From Streptomyces sp. NBC_01723 (lineage in GTDB: Bacteria; Actinomycetota; Actinomycetes; Streptomycetales; Streptomycetaceae): a stretch of 64,000 nucleotides of DNA. Below the pieces are notes generated by a model that made no database searches, was not told the origin of the DNA, and saw nothing but the letters and a program-made list of their open reading frames with translations. The stretch lies in the NCBI RefSeq assembly GCF_036246005.1, contig NZ_CP109171.1:744001-808000 (forward strand), given 5' to 3'. Both the position numbers and the translations under genes were made by a program. This document shows, piece by piece, positions 24,824 to 33,131 of the stretch (position 1 is the first letter of the stretch; every line of letters begins with the position of its first letter).

Positions 24824-25531
24824 TCAGCTCTCGGCACCCGGGCGGAAACGCCGGTAGAGGACGGCGCCGCCGAGGACGAGCGCCGCGCCGCCCGCGAGCA
24901 CGGGCAGGGTCTGATCCGCCCCGGTGTGGGCGAGGACCGCCGACTCGCTCGGCGGTGCGGCGTGCGGGACCGGCTCCGGCTCGGCGCGCTCCTTCTCGGG
25001 CGCGGACGGCTCGGGCTCGGCGGGGGCCCGCGGCGGGGGCTCGGGGTCGTCGTCGGAGCCGTTCGTCGACTCGTTGCCGACGGCCGGGTTGCCGATGCCG
25101 GCCACATTGACGCTGTTGCCGCTGACATTGACCGGGAGATGCACCGGCAACTGGACGCCGTTGCCGGACAGCACGCCCGGTGAATCCTTTCCGCTCCCCT
25201 CGGCGTGCGCGCCGCCCGACGTGCCGGCGGCGCCCGTCCCCTTGTGCGCCGCGTCCGACTCGTGGGACGTACCGCCCTTCCCGGTGTTGGCGCAGGCGTT
25301 GCCCGCGACCGGGTTGAGGAGCCCCACCACGTTCACGGTGTTGCCGCACACGTTGACCGGTACGTCCACCGGGAGCTGGACGGTGTTGCCGGAGATCAGA
25401 CCCGGCGAACCGGCCGAGGCGCCGTCGGCGGTGGCACCGTCGGACGCGAACGCCGCGTACGCCGGCATGGTCACCGCCAGCGCGCCGGAGGCGGCGACGG
25501 CGAGCACACCGTTTCGGGTAACCCTTCTCAT
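24824..25531 (-). CDS. long chaplin with two chaplin domains and sortase signal
   Basis: 235 residues. A signal peptide (1 to about 29), a chaplin domain at about 40-82 (SGNTVQLPVDVPVNVCGNTVN with Cys62 and Cys80), a spacer, a second chaplin domain at about 116-156, an acidic Pro/Glu linker, and a cell-wall sorting signal LAHTG (200-204) with hydrophobic helix and basic tail. This is the ChpA/B/C-type architecture: amyloid-forming, surface-active, attached to peptidoglycan by a class E sortase to coat aerial hyphae. The second domain has no Cys. A BldN-type promoter precedes it. Confidence 0.95.
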   Translation of the reverse strand: MRRVTRNGVLAVAASGALAVTMPAYAAFASDGATADGASAGSPGLISGNTVQLPVDVPVNVCGNTVNVVGLLNPVAGNACANTGKGGTSHESDAAHKGTGAAGTSGGAHAEGSGKDSPGVLSGNGVQLPVHLPVNVSGNSVNVAGIGNPAVGNESTNGSDDDPEPPPRAPAEPEPSAPEKERAEPEPVPHAAPPSESAVLAHTGADQTLPVLAGGAALVLGGAVLYRRFRPGAES

Positions 25532-25580
25532 GCGGTCCCTGCCTTCCAGACATCATCGCGGGCACTCGCCCGCACCGGTT

Positions 25581-25608
25581 AAAACGCGGGCGCACCATCC
25601 GAGTTATG
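25581..25608 (-). promoter_or_regulatory. sigma BldN-type promoter of the chaplin gene
   Basis: On the minus strand, CATAAC (25608-25603), a spacer of exactly 16 bases and CGTTTT (25586-25581) match the BldN consensus CGTAAC-N16-CGTTGA at 5/6 and 4/6. It lies about 50 bases before the start codon. Chaplin genes are known BldN targets. Confidence 0.65.
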
Positions 25609-25788
25609 GCTAATCGGTCTTTCACCCCATCGAGTGGACGGTTCATCGAACAAACGCTGTCGTGCGCCGGGCGACCGCGCATGCCCCCCGCCGGCCGTCC
25701 GCGCCCGGAGGCGCCGGGTGCGAGGCCCGCTTATGGTGATCGAGTGGCGCCGACCACGGGTCCGCGACAGGGCGCCCGGGAGGCATCG

Positions 25789-27399
25789 ATGCAGGCCAAG
25801 CCGTCGACTCGGCCCTCGGTCCGGCGCTGCGCGGTCAGCGGGGCGCTCGGCCTGTCCCTGCTGGGCGCGGGGCTGCCCGCGGCGGCCGCACGGGACACCG
25901 GACCGGATCTGTCCCGGTTCTACGACCAGAAGGTCACCTGGTCGGCGTGCGAGGGCATGGAGATGCCGAAGGATCTCCAGTGCGGGAAGGTCACCGTCCC
26001 CCTCGACTACGACCGGCCGAAGGGCGAGACCCTCGACCTGGCGCTGGCCCGGTTCCGGGCGACCGGCGAATCGCGCGGCTCGGTGCTGCTGAACTTCGGC
26101 GGTCCCGGCGGCTCGGGGGTCAGCGAACTCTCCTTCGGCGGCAAGGACTTCATGCATCTCACCAACGGCTACGACGTGGTCACCTTCGACCCCCGCGGCG
26201 TCGGCCGGTCCTCCCCCGTGACCTGCGGCCCGGCCACCATGAAGATCATCGAGGCGACGGGCGGGGACCAGTCGGTCACCGACCCCGAGGACGTGCTCGG
26301 ACGACTGCGGGACGCGGCGGCCGAGTGCGCGAAGTACTCCGGGCCCGTGCTGCACCACATGGGCACGGTCGACGCCGCCCGCGACATGGACGTGATGCGC
26401 AGCGCCCTCGGCGACGGCCGGCTCAACTACCTGGGCTTCTCCTACGGCACCCGGCTGGGCGCGGTCTACGCCGCCCGGTTCCCGGACAGGGTGGGCCGGA
26501 TGGTGCTGGACGGCGTGGACACGCTGACCGAACCGCTGGCCGAGCAGGGGCTGGCGGGTGCGCGGGGTCAGCAGACGGCGCTGGAGAACTTCCTCGACTG
26601 GTGCGTGGAGGACATCGCCTGTCCGTTCGGCCAGGACGCCCGGGCCGCCCGGGAGCAGGTCGAGCGGCTCGTCGCCTCGCTCGACGCCGATCCGGTGCCG
26701 TCGGCCTTCGGGGAGCCCTTCTCCGGTCAGGACATGGTGGGCGCCATAGGCCAGGCGCTGTACAGCCAGGAGCTGTGGCCCTCGCTGCAGCGGGCGCTGG
26801 CGCAGCTGCTGGACGACGGCGACACCCGGGGCCTGGAGGGCTTCTCCTCCGGCGGCGTCACCTTCCCGGTCCGTGCGGGGTCGGTCGCGGCGGGCCGGGA
26901 GCCCGCGGGCGCCGGTCTCACGGACGAGGAGGACATACCCATGGACAACCTCCCGGCCGCCCTGATGGCGGTCAACTGCGCCGACGACCCCGACCGCCCC
27001 TCGGCCGCCGAGGTCACCGGGTCCCTGGACCGGCTTCGCGCGCGGTACGAGGAGGTGTCGCCGGTCTTCGGCCGGTACCGCCTCACCCAGGTGCTCATGT
27101 GCTACGGGCGCCCCCGGGGCACCGACTACATCCGCGACGACGTGAAGGACCTCGACACCGCCAGGATGCTGCTCGTCGGCACCCGGGGCGACCCGGCCAC
27201 GCCGTACCGCTGGACCACGGAGACCGCCGAGCGGCTGGGGTCCTCGGCCGTGGTCCTCGACAACCGGGACGAGGGACACACCGGGTACGCGTCCTCCGAG
27301 TGCGTGCACCGCAAGGTCGACGACTTCCTGCTCTACGGCTCCCTGCCGCCCGACGGCAGCTCCTGCGGACCGGAGAACGGCGAGGGCGAGACCGGCTGA
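25789..27399 (+). CDS. secreted tripeptidyl aminopeptidase-type alpha/beta hydrolase
   Basis: 536 residues; ATG 25789 follows GGGAGG. A Sec signal peptide spans residues 1 to about 34. The alpha/beta hydrolase domain has GGPGGSG (oxyanion), FDPRGVGRSSP, nucleophile Ser218 in LGFSYGTRLG, and a C-terminal TAP-like domain with the acid in LVGTRGDPATPY and the His in NRDEGHTGY. It matches the S. lividans Tap/SlpD/SlpE family of secreted peptidases. It acts outside the cell on peptides. It is divergent from the chaplin gene. Confidence 0.92.
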   Translation: MQAKPSTRPSVRRCAVSGALGLSLLGAGLPAAAARDTGPDLSRFYDQKVTWSACEGMEMPKDLQCGKVTVPLDYDRPKGETLDLALARFRATGESRGSVLLNFGGPGGSGVSELSFGGKDFMHLTNGYDVVTFDPRGVGRSSPVTCGPATMKIIEATGGDQSVTDPEDVLGRLRDAAAECAKYSGPVLHHMGTVDAARDMDVMRSALGDGRLNYLGFSYGTRLGAVYAARFPDRVGRMVLDGVDTLTEPLAEQGLAGARGQQTALENFLDWCVEDIACPFGQDARAAREQVERLVASLDADPVPSAFGEPFSGQDMVGAIGQALYSQELWPSLQRALAQLLDDGDTRGLEGFSSGGVTFPVRAGSVAAGREPAGAGLTDEEDIPMDNLPAALMAVNCADDPDRPSAAEVTGSLDRLRARYEEVSPVFGRYRLTQVLMCYGRPRGTDYIRDDVKDLDTARMLLVGTRGDPATPYRWTTETAERLGSSAVVLDNRDEGHTGYASSECVHRKVDDFLLYGSLPPDGSSCGPENGEGETG

Positions 27400-27478
27400 G
27401 CGCCCGACAGCACCGGCCGCCCCGACCGTCCGATGTGATCGATATGCCCTATCCGTCCAACGGTCCTATCGTGCTGAC

Positions 27479-28573
27479 ATGGAGCACGATCTGAGTCCCG
27501 CCACCCTCGCCGAGCTGCGGCGCCCCCGGCCGTATCCGGCCGTGTCCGTGCTGACGCCGACCCACCGCCGCGAACCGGACAACGCCCAGGACCGGGTCCG
27601 GCTGCGCAACGTGGTCGCCGCGGCCAAGAAACAGCTGGAGGACGATCCCGCGGTCACCCGCGAGCGCCGTACCGACGTCTCCCGGGAGCTCGACCGGGCC
27701 CTCGCCGAGGTCGATCTGACCTACGCCGAGGACGGCTTGGCGATCTTCGCCGCTCCGGGTGAGCACCAGGTCTGGACACTGGCCCGTTCCGTGCCCGAGC
27801 GGGTGGTCCTCTCGGACACCTTCCTGACCCGCAACCTCGTCGCCGCGCAGGCCGCCGAGCGGCCGTTCTGGGTGCTGTCGGTCGCCGCCGACCGCGTCAA
27901 GCTGTGGAGCGGCGGCGCGGACCGGGTCGTCGAGGAACACCTCGGCGGATTCCCCTTCGACCGGCCCGCCGAGGACTTCGACCCCGAACGCCAGGAGCGG
28001 ATCGGCGACGCCCCGAGCACCTTCCGCGACGAGGGCACCCGCCGGTTCCTGCGGGACGCCGACACCGCGATGGGCAGGATCCTGCGCACGCATCCCCGGC
28101 CGCTGTACGTCACCGGGCCCGAGCCCGCGCTGTCCCTGTTCGACGAGGCGGGCACCCTCGCCGCGGGCGCGGTGCTGGTCCCGCACGGCGGCCTCGCGCA
28201 CGGCACGCCCGAGGCCGTGTGGCAGGCCGTGCGGCAGGTGCTCGACGACGAGGCGAAGGGGTCCGTGGCCGCGGTGGCCAGGGAGCTGGACGCGGCCCGC
28301 GGGCGCAAGGACTTCGCGGCCGGGGTCGACGAGCTGTGGGAGAGCGCCCACAGCGGCCGGGTCCGGCTGCTCGCCGTCGAGGAGAACTTCAAGGTCACGA
28401 TGCGCGACGACGGGGAGCACCTGCTCCCGGCGTTCGACGGGGACCTCGATGCCCGCGAGGACATCGTGGACGAGATCGTGGAGCAGTGCCTGGAGACCGG
28501 TGCCGACGTCCGCTTCGTGCCGGACGGCGCGCTCGCGGACGCGGACGGCATCGCGGGGGTGCTGCGCTACTGA
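27479..28573 (+). CDS. baeRF3-like release-factor-domain protein
   Basis: 364 residues starting MEHDLSPATLAELRRPRPYPAVSVLTPTHRREPDNAQDRVRLRNVVAAA, the hallmark of the bacterial archaeo-eukaryotic release factor 1 family (baeRF3 group). Later segments RPFWVLSVAADRVKLWSGG and GRVRLLAVEENFKVTM fit the eRF1-like middle and C-terminal lobes. Some relatives are mislabelled chemotaxis proteins. Proposed roles are in ribosome-associated stress; function is unproven. No ribosome site precedes the ATG, so it may be leaderless. Confidence 0.8.
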   Translation: MEHDLSPATLAELRRPRPYPAVSVLTPTHRREPDNAQDRVRLRNVVAAAKKQLEDDPAVTRERRTDVSRELDRALAEVDLTYAEDGLAIFAAPGEHQVWTLARSVPERVVLSDTFLTRNLVAAQAAERPFWVLSVAADRVKLWSGGADRVVEEHLGGFPFDRPAEDFDPERQERIGDAPSTFRDEGTRRFLRDADTAMGRILRTHPRPLYVTGPEPALSLFDEAGTLAAGAVLVPHGGLAHGTPEAVWQAVRQVLDDEAKGSVAAVARELDAARGRKDFAAGVDELWESAHSGRVRLLAVEENFKVTMRDDGEHLLPAFDGDLDAREDIVDEIVEQCLETGADVRFVPDGALADADGIAGVLRY

Positions 28574-28697
28574 CGCCGGCGCTCGCGCCTCGCGGACCGT
28601 CCCCTCTTGACGACGGTGACGACCATGAAACCCTGTTCGCCGTACACGCGCCCGCCGCCCGCGGGTGCGCGGCGGACGGGGAAGGAGCCGGCGGAGC

Positions 28698-29717
28698 GTG
28701 AGCGAACTTCTGGGTGTGGCGGTCCTGGGCGCGGGCCACATGGGCGCCGACCACGTACGGCGCCTCGACGCGGTGGTGAGCGGCGCCAGGGTCGCCGCGG
28801 TCGCGGACCCCGACGCGGAACGGGCGAGGGAGGCCGTGGGCGGCATCGACGGCGTCTTTGTGCACACGGACGCCGTCGCCGCGCTCGACGCACCGGGCGT
28901 CCGGGCGGTCCTGATCGCCTCGCCCGGCGAGGCGCACGAGGAGGCCCTGCTGGCCGCGTTCGAGCGGGGGCTGCCGGTGCTGTGCGAGAAGCCGATGGTG
29001 CCGGAGTCCGCGGGCGCGCTGCGCGTGGTGGAGGCGGAGGCGCGGCTCGGCAGGCGGCTGGCACAGATCGGGTTCATGCGCCGGTACGACACCGAGTACC
29101 GGCAGCTGAAGTCGTTGCTGGACGGCGGGCGGCTGGGCCGGCCCCTGATGCTGCACTGCGTCCACCGCAACGTCTCCTCGCCGCCGCACTTCACCTCGGC
29201 GATGCTGGTCAACAGCTCCGTCTCGCACGAGATCGACGCCGCTCGCTGGCTGCTGGGACAGGAGCTGAGCGCGGTGACCGTGCTCCGGCCGCGGCCGTCG
29301 GCGGGGGCACCCGAGGGCCTGCTCGATCCGCAGCTGGTGCTGTTCGAGACCGACGGCGGCGCGCTCGTGGACGTGGAGGTCTTCGTCAACTGCGGCTTCG
29401 GCTACGAGGTGCGCTGCGAGGCCGTCTGCGAGGCAGGCAGCGCCCGGATCGGCGAGGCGCACGGCATGCTGGTGACGGCGGCGGGCGGCGCCCGTGAGGA
29501 GGTGCCGCAGGACTACCTCGTACGGTTCGCCGACGCCTACGACCGCCAGGTCCAGGACTGGGTGGACGCCACCCGCCGCGGCCTGGTCACCGGTCCCGGT
29601 GCCTGGGACGGGTACGCCGCCTCCGCGGTCGCCGAGGCCGGGGTGCGGGCACTGGAGACGGGTGAGCGCACGCCGGTCGAACTGGCACCGCGGCCGGCCC
29701 TCCACGACCCGGCATAG
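28698..29717 (+). CDS. Gfo/Idh/MocA family oxidoreductase
   Basis: 339 residues from GTG 28698 (GGAG 1 base upstream, GAAGGAG 10 upstream). N-terminal Rossmann motif [18 protein letters not shown], the family Lys in [12 protein letters not shown], and the C-terminal alpha/beta domain with [14 protein letters not shown] and [16 protein letters not shown]. It resembles inositol 2-dehydrogenase (IolG)-type enzymes, oxidising a polyol or sugar with NAD(P). There are no inositol catabolism genes around it. Confidence 0.9.
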   Translation: MSELLGVAVLGAGHMGADHVRRLDAVVSGARVAAVADPDAERAREAVGGIDGVFVHTDAVAALDAPGVRAVLIASPGEAHEEALLAAFERGLPVLCEKPMVPESAGALRVVEAEARLGRRLAQIGFMRRYDTEYRQLKSLLDGGRLGRPLMLHCVHRNVSSPPHFTSAMLVNSSVSHEIDAARWLLGQELSAVTVLRPRPSAGAPEGLLDPQLVLFETDGGALVDVEVFVNCGFGYEVRCEAVCEAGSARIGEAHGMLVTAAGGAREEVPQDYLVRFADAYDRQVQDWVDATRRGLVTGPGAWDGYAASAVAEAGVRALETGERTPVELAPRPALHDPA

Positions 29718-29772
29718 AACAAGGATCCACCGAACACCAGGGCGACGACGCCTCCGGGCTGCGGCACCCGCC

Positions 29773-29797
29773 AAGTCCCGTAGAGACTCTACGACTT
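29773..29797. repeat. inverted repeat upstream of the PAS-PP2C gene
   Basis: CGTAGAG (29779-29785) and CTCTACG (29787-29793) are perfect arms around one A, extended by AAGT (29773-29776) and ACTT (29794-29797). It is either a terminator of the Gfo/Idh/MocA gene or an operator. A second palindrome, GGCATATGCC, is at 29852-29861. Confidence 0.5.
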
Positions 29798-29988
29798 GAG
29801 CTTAGCCGCACGTACGCCGCCCACGTACCCACGTCACTCCGCCAAGACGCTGGCATATGCCGGAAGCACCACCGTATCGTGTGTTGCCGAATCCCTTACG
29901 AGCCGTCGCGGGCTGTGCAACAGTCGTAACGGTCCTTCCGCCGGCCCCGGTTCACCCTGGTCGTACCGTCTGCACATCGGAGTGCGTC

Positions 29989-31317
29989 ATGTCGCCCCAT
30001 CTCTCCGCGGACCACCCCGCCGCCCAGCCGCCGGGACGCGGCTCGGTCGAGTCGCTCATATCGCAGGCGCGGCGGCTGCGGGGCGACGTGGACGCGGTGC
30101 GGCGGGACAGCCAGGGCGAGGCCGCGGACCCCCGGGGACGGTGGCAACGCGCGCTGTACGACCTGGCGCTGCACCAACTCACCGACCTCGACGCGCACTT
30201 GGCGCAGCTCCGGGACGGCCCGGCGCCCGCACCCCGGCCCGGTTCGCTGCTCAGCCGGGTCGGCAGCGCGGAGTGGAACCTGCTGACGGACGAGGCCGAC
30301 TGGTCCGGGGAACTGTTCCAGATCCTCGGCCGCGACCCCGCCTCCACCCCGCTCAGCCTCGACGAACTCCCGTCGCTGGTCCTCACCGAGGACCGCCCGA
30401 AGCTGACCACGATGGTCACGGACTGCCTCGTCGACGGCCGGCCCATCGACGGGGAGTTCCGCGTCGTACGCCCCGACGACACCGTGCGCACCGTGCACAT
30501 GATGGGCGAGCCCGTGCTCGACGCCGACGGCAGCACCGCCTCCATGTGGGCGGTGCTGCGGGACGTCAGCGAACTGCGCCGCAGCCAGCGGGCGGTGAGC
30601 GAGACCCGTGACTCGCTCCGTCACCGCCCGCCGCCCGCGGACACCGGGTCACGGGCCGCGGTAGAACCGCGGGAGGCAGCGTCCGCGCCCTGGCACGGCC
30701 TCCTGCGGTTCCCGCACCAGGGACGGCCGGGCCTCGACCTGGCCGCCGGGTACCTGCCCTCGTCGGACCACGCGCCCCGGCACAGCGCCTGGTACGACGC
30801 GTGTCCGCTCACCGGCGACGAGACCCTCTTCGCCGCCGGCGACCTCCCCGGCGTGGACACCGGCGGGGTGCAGGGCGCGGTGATGCTGATCGGCGCCCTG
30901 CGGGGCCTGGCGCTGGCGGGGATCCGTCCCGAACGACTCCCCGACCGGCTGGCCGGGTTACTCGAAGCCACCGCCCTGCCGCCCGTCCGCTCCGCCGTGT
31001 ACTGCGGCTACGCGCCCCGCACCCGCGCCCTGACCTGGGCCGGGGCCGGGCACCCGGTCCCACCGCTGCTGTTCCGCGCGGGAGCGGGACGTGCGCTGAC
31101 CGGACAGGGCGAGGCGACCCTCGAACCGGGTGACCTGCTGCTCCTGCACACCGGCGCGACGGAGCCCGCGGCCGTGGCACACCTCCTCTCCCTCGCCCCC
31201 CGGCTGACCGGGTCGGGCTCCGCGCGGGACGGGGTAAGGATCGCGGCCGGTGAACTCGCCGCGTCCCCGGCGCCGATGGACGACGCCTGCGTGCTGGTGG
31301 CCCGGGTGACACCCTGA
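29989..31317 (+). CDS. PAS domain-SpoIIE/PP2C phosphatase-like protein
   Basis: 442 residues from ATG 29989 (CGGAG 8 bases upstream). Coiled-coil-like N-terminus (about 15-80), a PAS fold at about 85-190 (AEWNLLTDEADWSGELFQILGRDP to EPVLDADGSTASMWAVLRDVSELR) and a C-terminal SpoIIE/RsbU-type PP2C domain. The metal-binding GGDWYD motif is altered to HSAWYDACPL, and the GDVxGHG region reads AAGDLPGVDTGG. The end DDACVLVARV keeps the final Asp pair. It may have low or no phosphatase activity. Codon 324 is TTA (30958-30960), implying bldA dependence. Confidence 0.82.
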   Translation: MSPHLSADHPAAQPPGRGSVESLISQARRLRGDVDAVRRDSQGEAADPRGRWQRALYDLALHQLTDLDAHLAQLRDGPAPAPRPGSLLSRVGSAEWNLLTDEADWSGELFQILGRDPASTPLSLDELPSLVLTEDRPKLTTMVTDCLVDGRPIDGEFRVVRPDDTVRTVHMMGEPVLDADGSTASMWAVLRDVSELRRSQRAVSETRDSLRHRPPPADTGSRAAVEPREAASAPWHGLLRFPHQGRPGLDLAAGYLPSSDHAPRHSAWYDACPLTGDETLFAAGDLPGVDTGGVQGAVMLIGALRGLALAGIRPERLPDRLAGLLEATALPPVRSAVYCGYAPRTRALTWAGAGHPVPPLLFRAGAGRALTGQGEATLEPGDLLLLHTGATEPAAVAHLLSLAPRLTGSGSARDGVRIAAGELAASPAPMDDACVLVARVTP

Positions 31318-31332
31318 ACGACGCGTCGCCCC

Positions 31333-32841
31333 CTACGCCGGTGCGACGCTGCCGCCCTTCCCCTTTCCCCTGGCCGACTTGCCCTTGGGCAGCGCCAGTT
31401 CGATCTCCTCGCGCAGTTCCTGGATCTTCGGGTATCCGGCGTACTCGGCGGTGAGCCGGTACATCTGCCGCAGCCGGTCCCAGGTCCGCTGGGACGAGTT
31501 GGACCCCATCGACACCAGGGCCAGGCGCGCGTACCGGTCCGCCTGTTCGGGGTCGTCGGCGATGAAGCAGGCGGAGGCCATGGACAGATAGTCGAAGATC
31601 TTCGACCGCTGCCGGCCGTCGATCCGCAGGGCCAGCGCCTTCTCCGCGTAGTACTGGGCGTGCGCGGCCGCCCCCGGCTCGAAGTCGGCGAGCGTCCGGT
31701 AGGCGAGGGCCTGCATGCCGTACAGGTCCTCCTCCTTGAACGTCTGCATCCAGTCCGGCGGGGGCACGTCGGCCTTGTCGGAGACGAAGAGGTCCTCGGC
31801 CCGCCCGAGGGTGCGGCGCATGGCCTGGCCCTTGCCCATGGATGCCTGTGCCCAGGCCTCGATGGTGCAGAGCATGGCCTGGGTGCGCGGCAGCACCTGG
31901 TCGCCGGAGCCGGACTTGGCGAGTTTCATTAGGTCGAGCGCGTCGTCGGGCCGGCCCAGGTGCACCATCTGGCGGGCCGCCCGGGAGAGCGCCTCCCCGG
32001 CCCGGGGCCGGTCGCCGCCCTCGCGTGCGGCGTGGGCGGCGATGACGAAGTACTTCTGGGCCGTGGGTTCCAGGCCGACGTCGTGCGACATCCAGCCCGC
32101 GAGGACGGCGAGGTTGGCGGCGACGCCCCACAGGCGCCGCTGGAGATGGGGTGGGTGGTGGTAGGCGAGCATGCCGCCCACCTCGTTGAGCTGGCCCACC
32201 ACGGCCTTGCGCTGGAGCCCGCCGCCACGGGCGGCGTCCCAGGCGCGGAACACCTCGACCGAGCGCTCCAGTTCCTCCACTTCCTGCGACCCGATGGGGG
32301 CGGCCTCGTAGCGGTCGAACCCGGCGGGGTCGGCGTGCAGGGGTTGGCGGAGGTCGGGGGCATCGGCCGCGAGGGCCGGGTCGGTGTGCAGCCAGTCGTG
32401 CATGGCGCTGCTGAGTGCGGAGCCCGCGGCGAGCGCGGCGCCCGCGCCCACCAAGCCGCGTCGGTTGAGCATGAGGTCCATTCCCGTGAATTCGGTGAGG
32501 ACCGCCGCAGTCCGCTCGGGCGCCCACGGCACTCCGTCGGGATGTTCCTCGCTCCCGCCGCCCTGCCGTTTCCCCGCGCGCCCGTGCCGGACCAGACCGA
32601 GGTCCTCGATGGTCACGACACGGCCGAGTCGCTCGGTGAACAGAACCGCCAGCACCCGCGGCACCGGATCGCGCGGGATCTCTCCCATGTCGATCCACCG
32701 CCGCACCCGCGAGGTGTCGGTCGCCAGCTGGGGGTGGCCCATGGCCGCCGCCTGCCGGTTCACCAGCCTCGCGAGCTCGCCCTTGGACCAGCCGGCCAGG
32801 CCGAACAGGTCCGACAGACGGGTGTTGGGTTCTCCGCTCAC
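31333..32841 (-). CDS. NsdA-like TPR regulator of differentiation
   Basis: 502 residues from GTG 32841, which gives MSGEPNTRLSDLFGLAGWSKGELARLVNRQ, closely resembling the NsdA/NsdB family. A helix-turn-helix-like N-terminal region (TDTSRVRRWIDMGEIPRDPVPRVLAVLFTERLGRVVTIEDLGL), a hinge, and a long series of TPR-like helices (about 200-480) are visible. The C-terminus is basic (KGKSARGKGKGG). NsdA is a negative regulator of sporulation and antibiotic production in Streptomyces. This gene sits between two TTA-containing genes and behind 10-bp phased repeats. Confidence 0.82.
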   Translation of the reverse strand: MSGEPNTRLSDLFGLAGWSKGELARLVNRQAAAMGHPQLATDTSRVRRWIDMGEIPRDPVPRVLAVLFTERLGRVVTIEDLGLVRHGRAGKRQGGGSEEHPDGVPWAPERTAAVLTEFTGMDLMLNRRGLVGAGAALAAGSALSSAMHDWLHTDPALAADAPDLRQPLHADPAGFDRYEAAPIGSQEVEELERSVEVFRAWDAARGGGLQRKAVVGQLNEVGGMLAYHHPPHLQRRLWGVAANLAVLAGWMSHDVGLEPTAQKYFVIAAHAAREGGDRPRAGEALSRAARQMVHLGRPDDALDLMKLAKSGSGDQVLPRTQAMLCTIEAWAQASMGKGQAMRRTLGRAEDLFVSDKADVPPPDWMQTFKEEDLYGMQALAYRTLADFEPGAAAHAQYYAEKALALRIDGRQRSKIFDYLSMASACFIADDPEQADRYARLALVSMGSNSSQRTWDRLRQMYRLTAEYAGYPKIQELREEIELALPKGKSARGKGKGGSVAPA

Positions 32842-32902
32842 GTCAAGCCCCCAGGTTCTCGGCTGAGTTGACAGTAGCCCGGTGCGGGTTGCCGGGCGAC
32901 TA

Positions 32903-32941
32903 TTCGCCACCGTTCGCCAGGGTGCGCCAGATGGTGTGCCA
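32903..32941. repeat. helically phased CGCCA-type direct repeats
   Basis: TTCGCCA (32903-32909), TTCGCCA (32913-32919), TGCGCCA (32923-32929) and TGTGCCA (32935-32941) occur at 10, 10 and 12-base intervals in the divergent region of the NsdA-like gene. They would lie on one face of DNA, as expected for cooperative regulator binding. Confidence 0.6.
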
Positions 32942-33131
32942 GGGGCGGCCGGGTGTCAGGTAGGAATGCGCCACCCCGACCCGGTTGCCGTGGAGTTACT
33001 CCCCAGGGTGACCCCCGGGCGGCCGGTCGGGCGGCGCGACGGCTTACGGAAGACACGCTCCTCCGGACACCACGGACGGGCACCGGTCTTCAGGCAGGCA
33101 CAGCAGGCACACGAAGGGATCTGTCTCGCCC

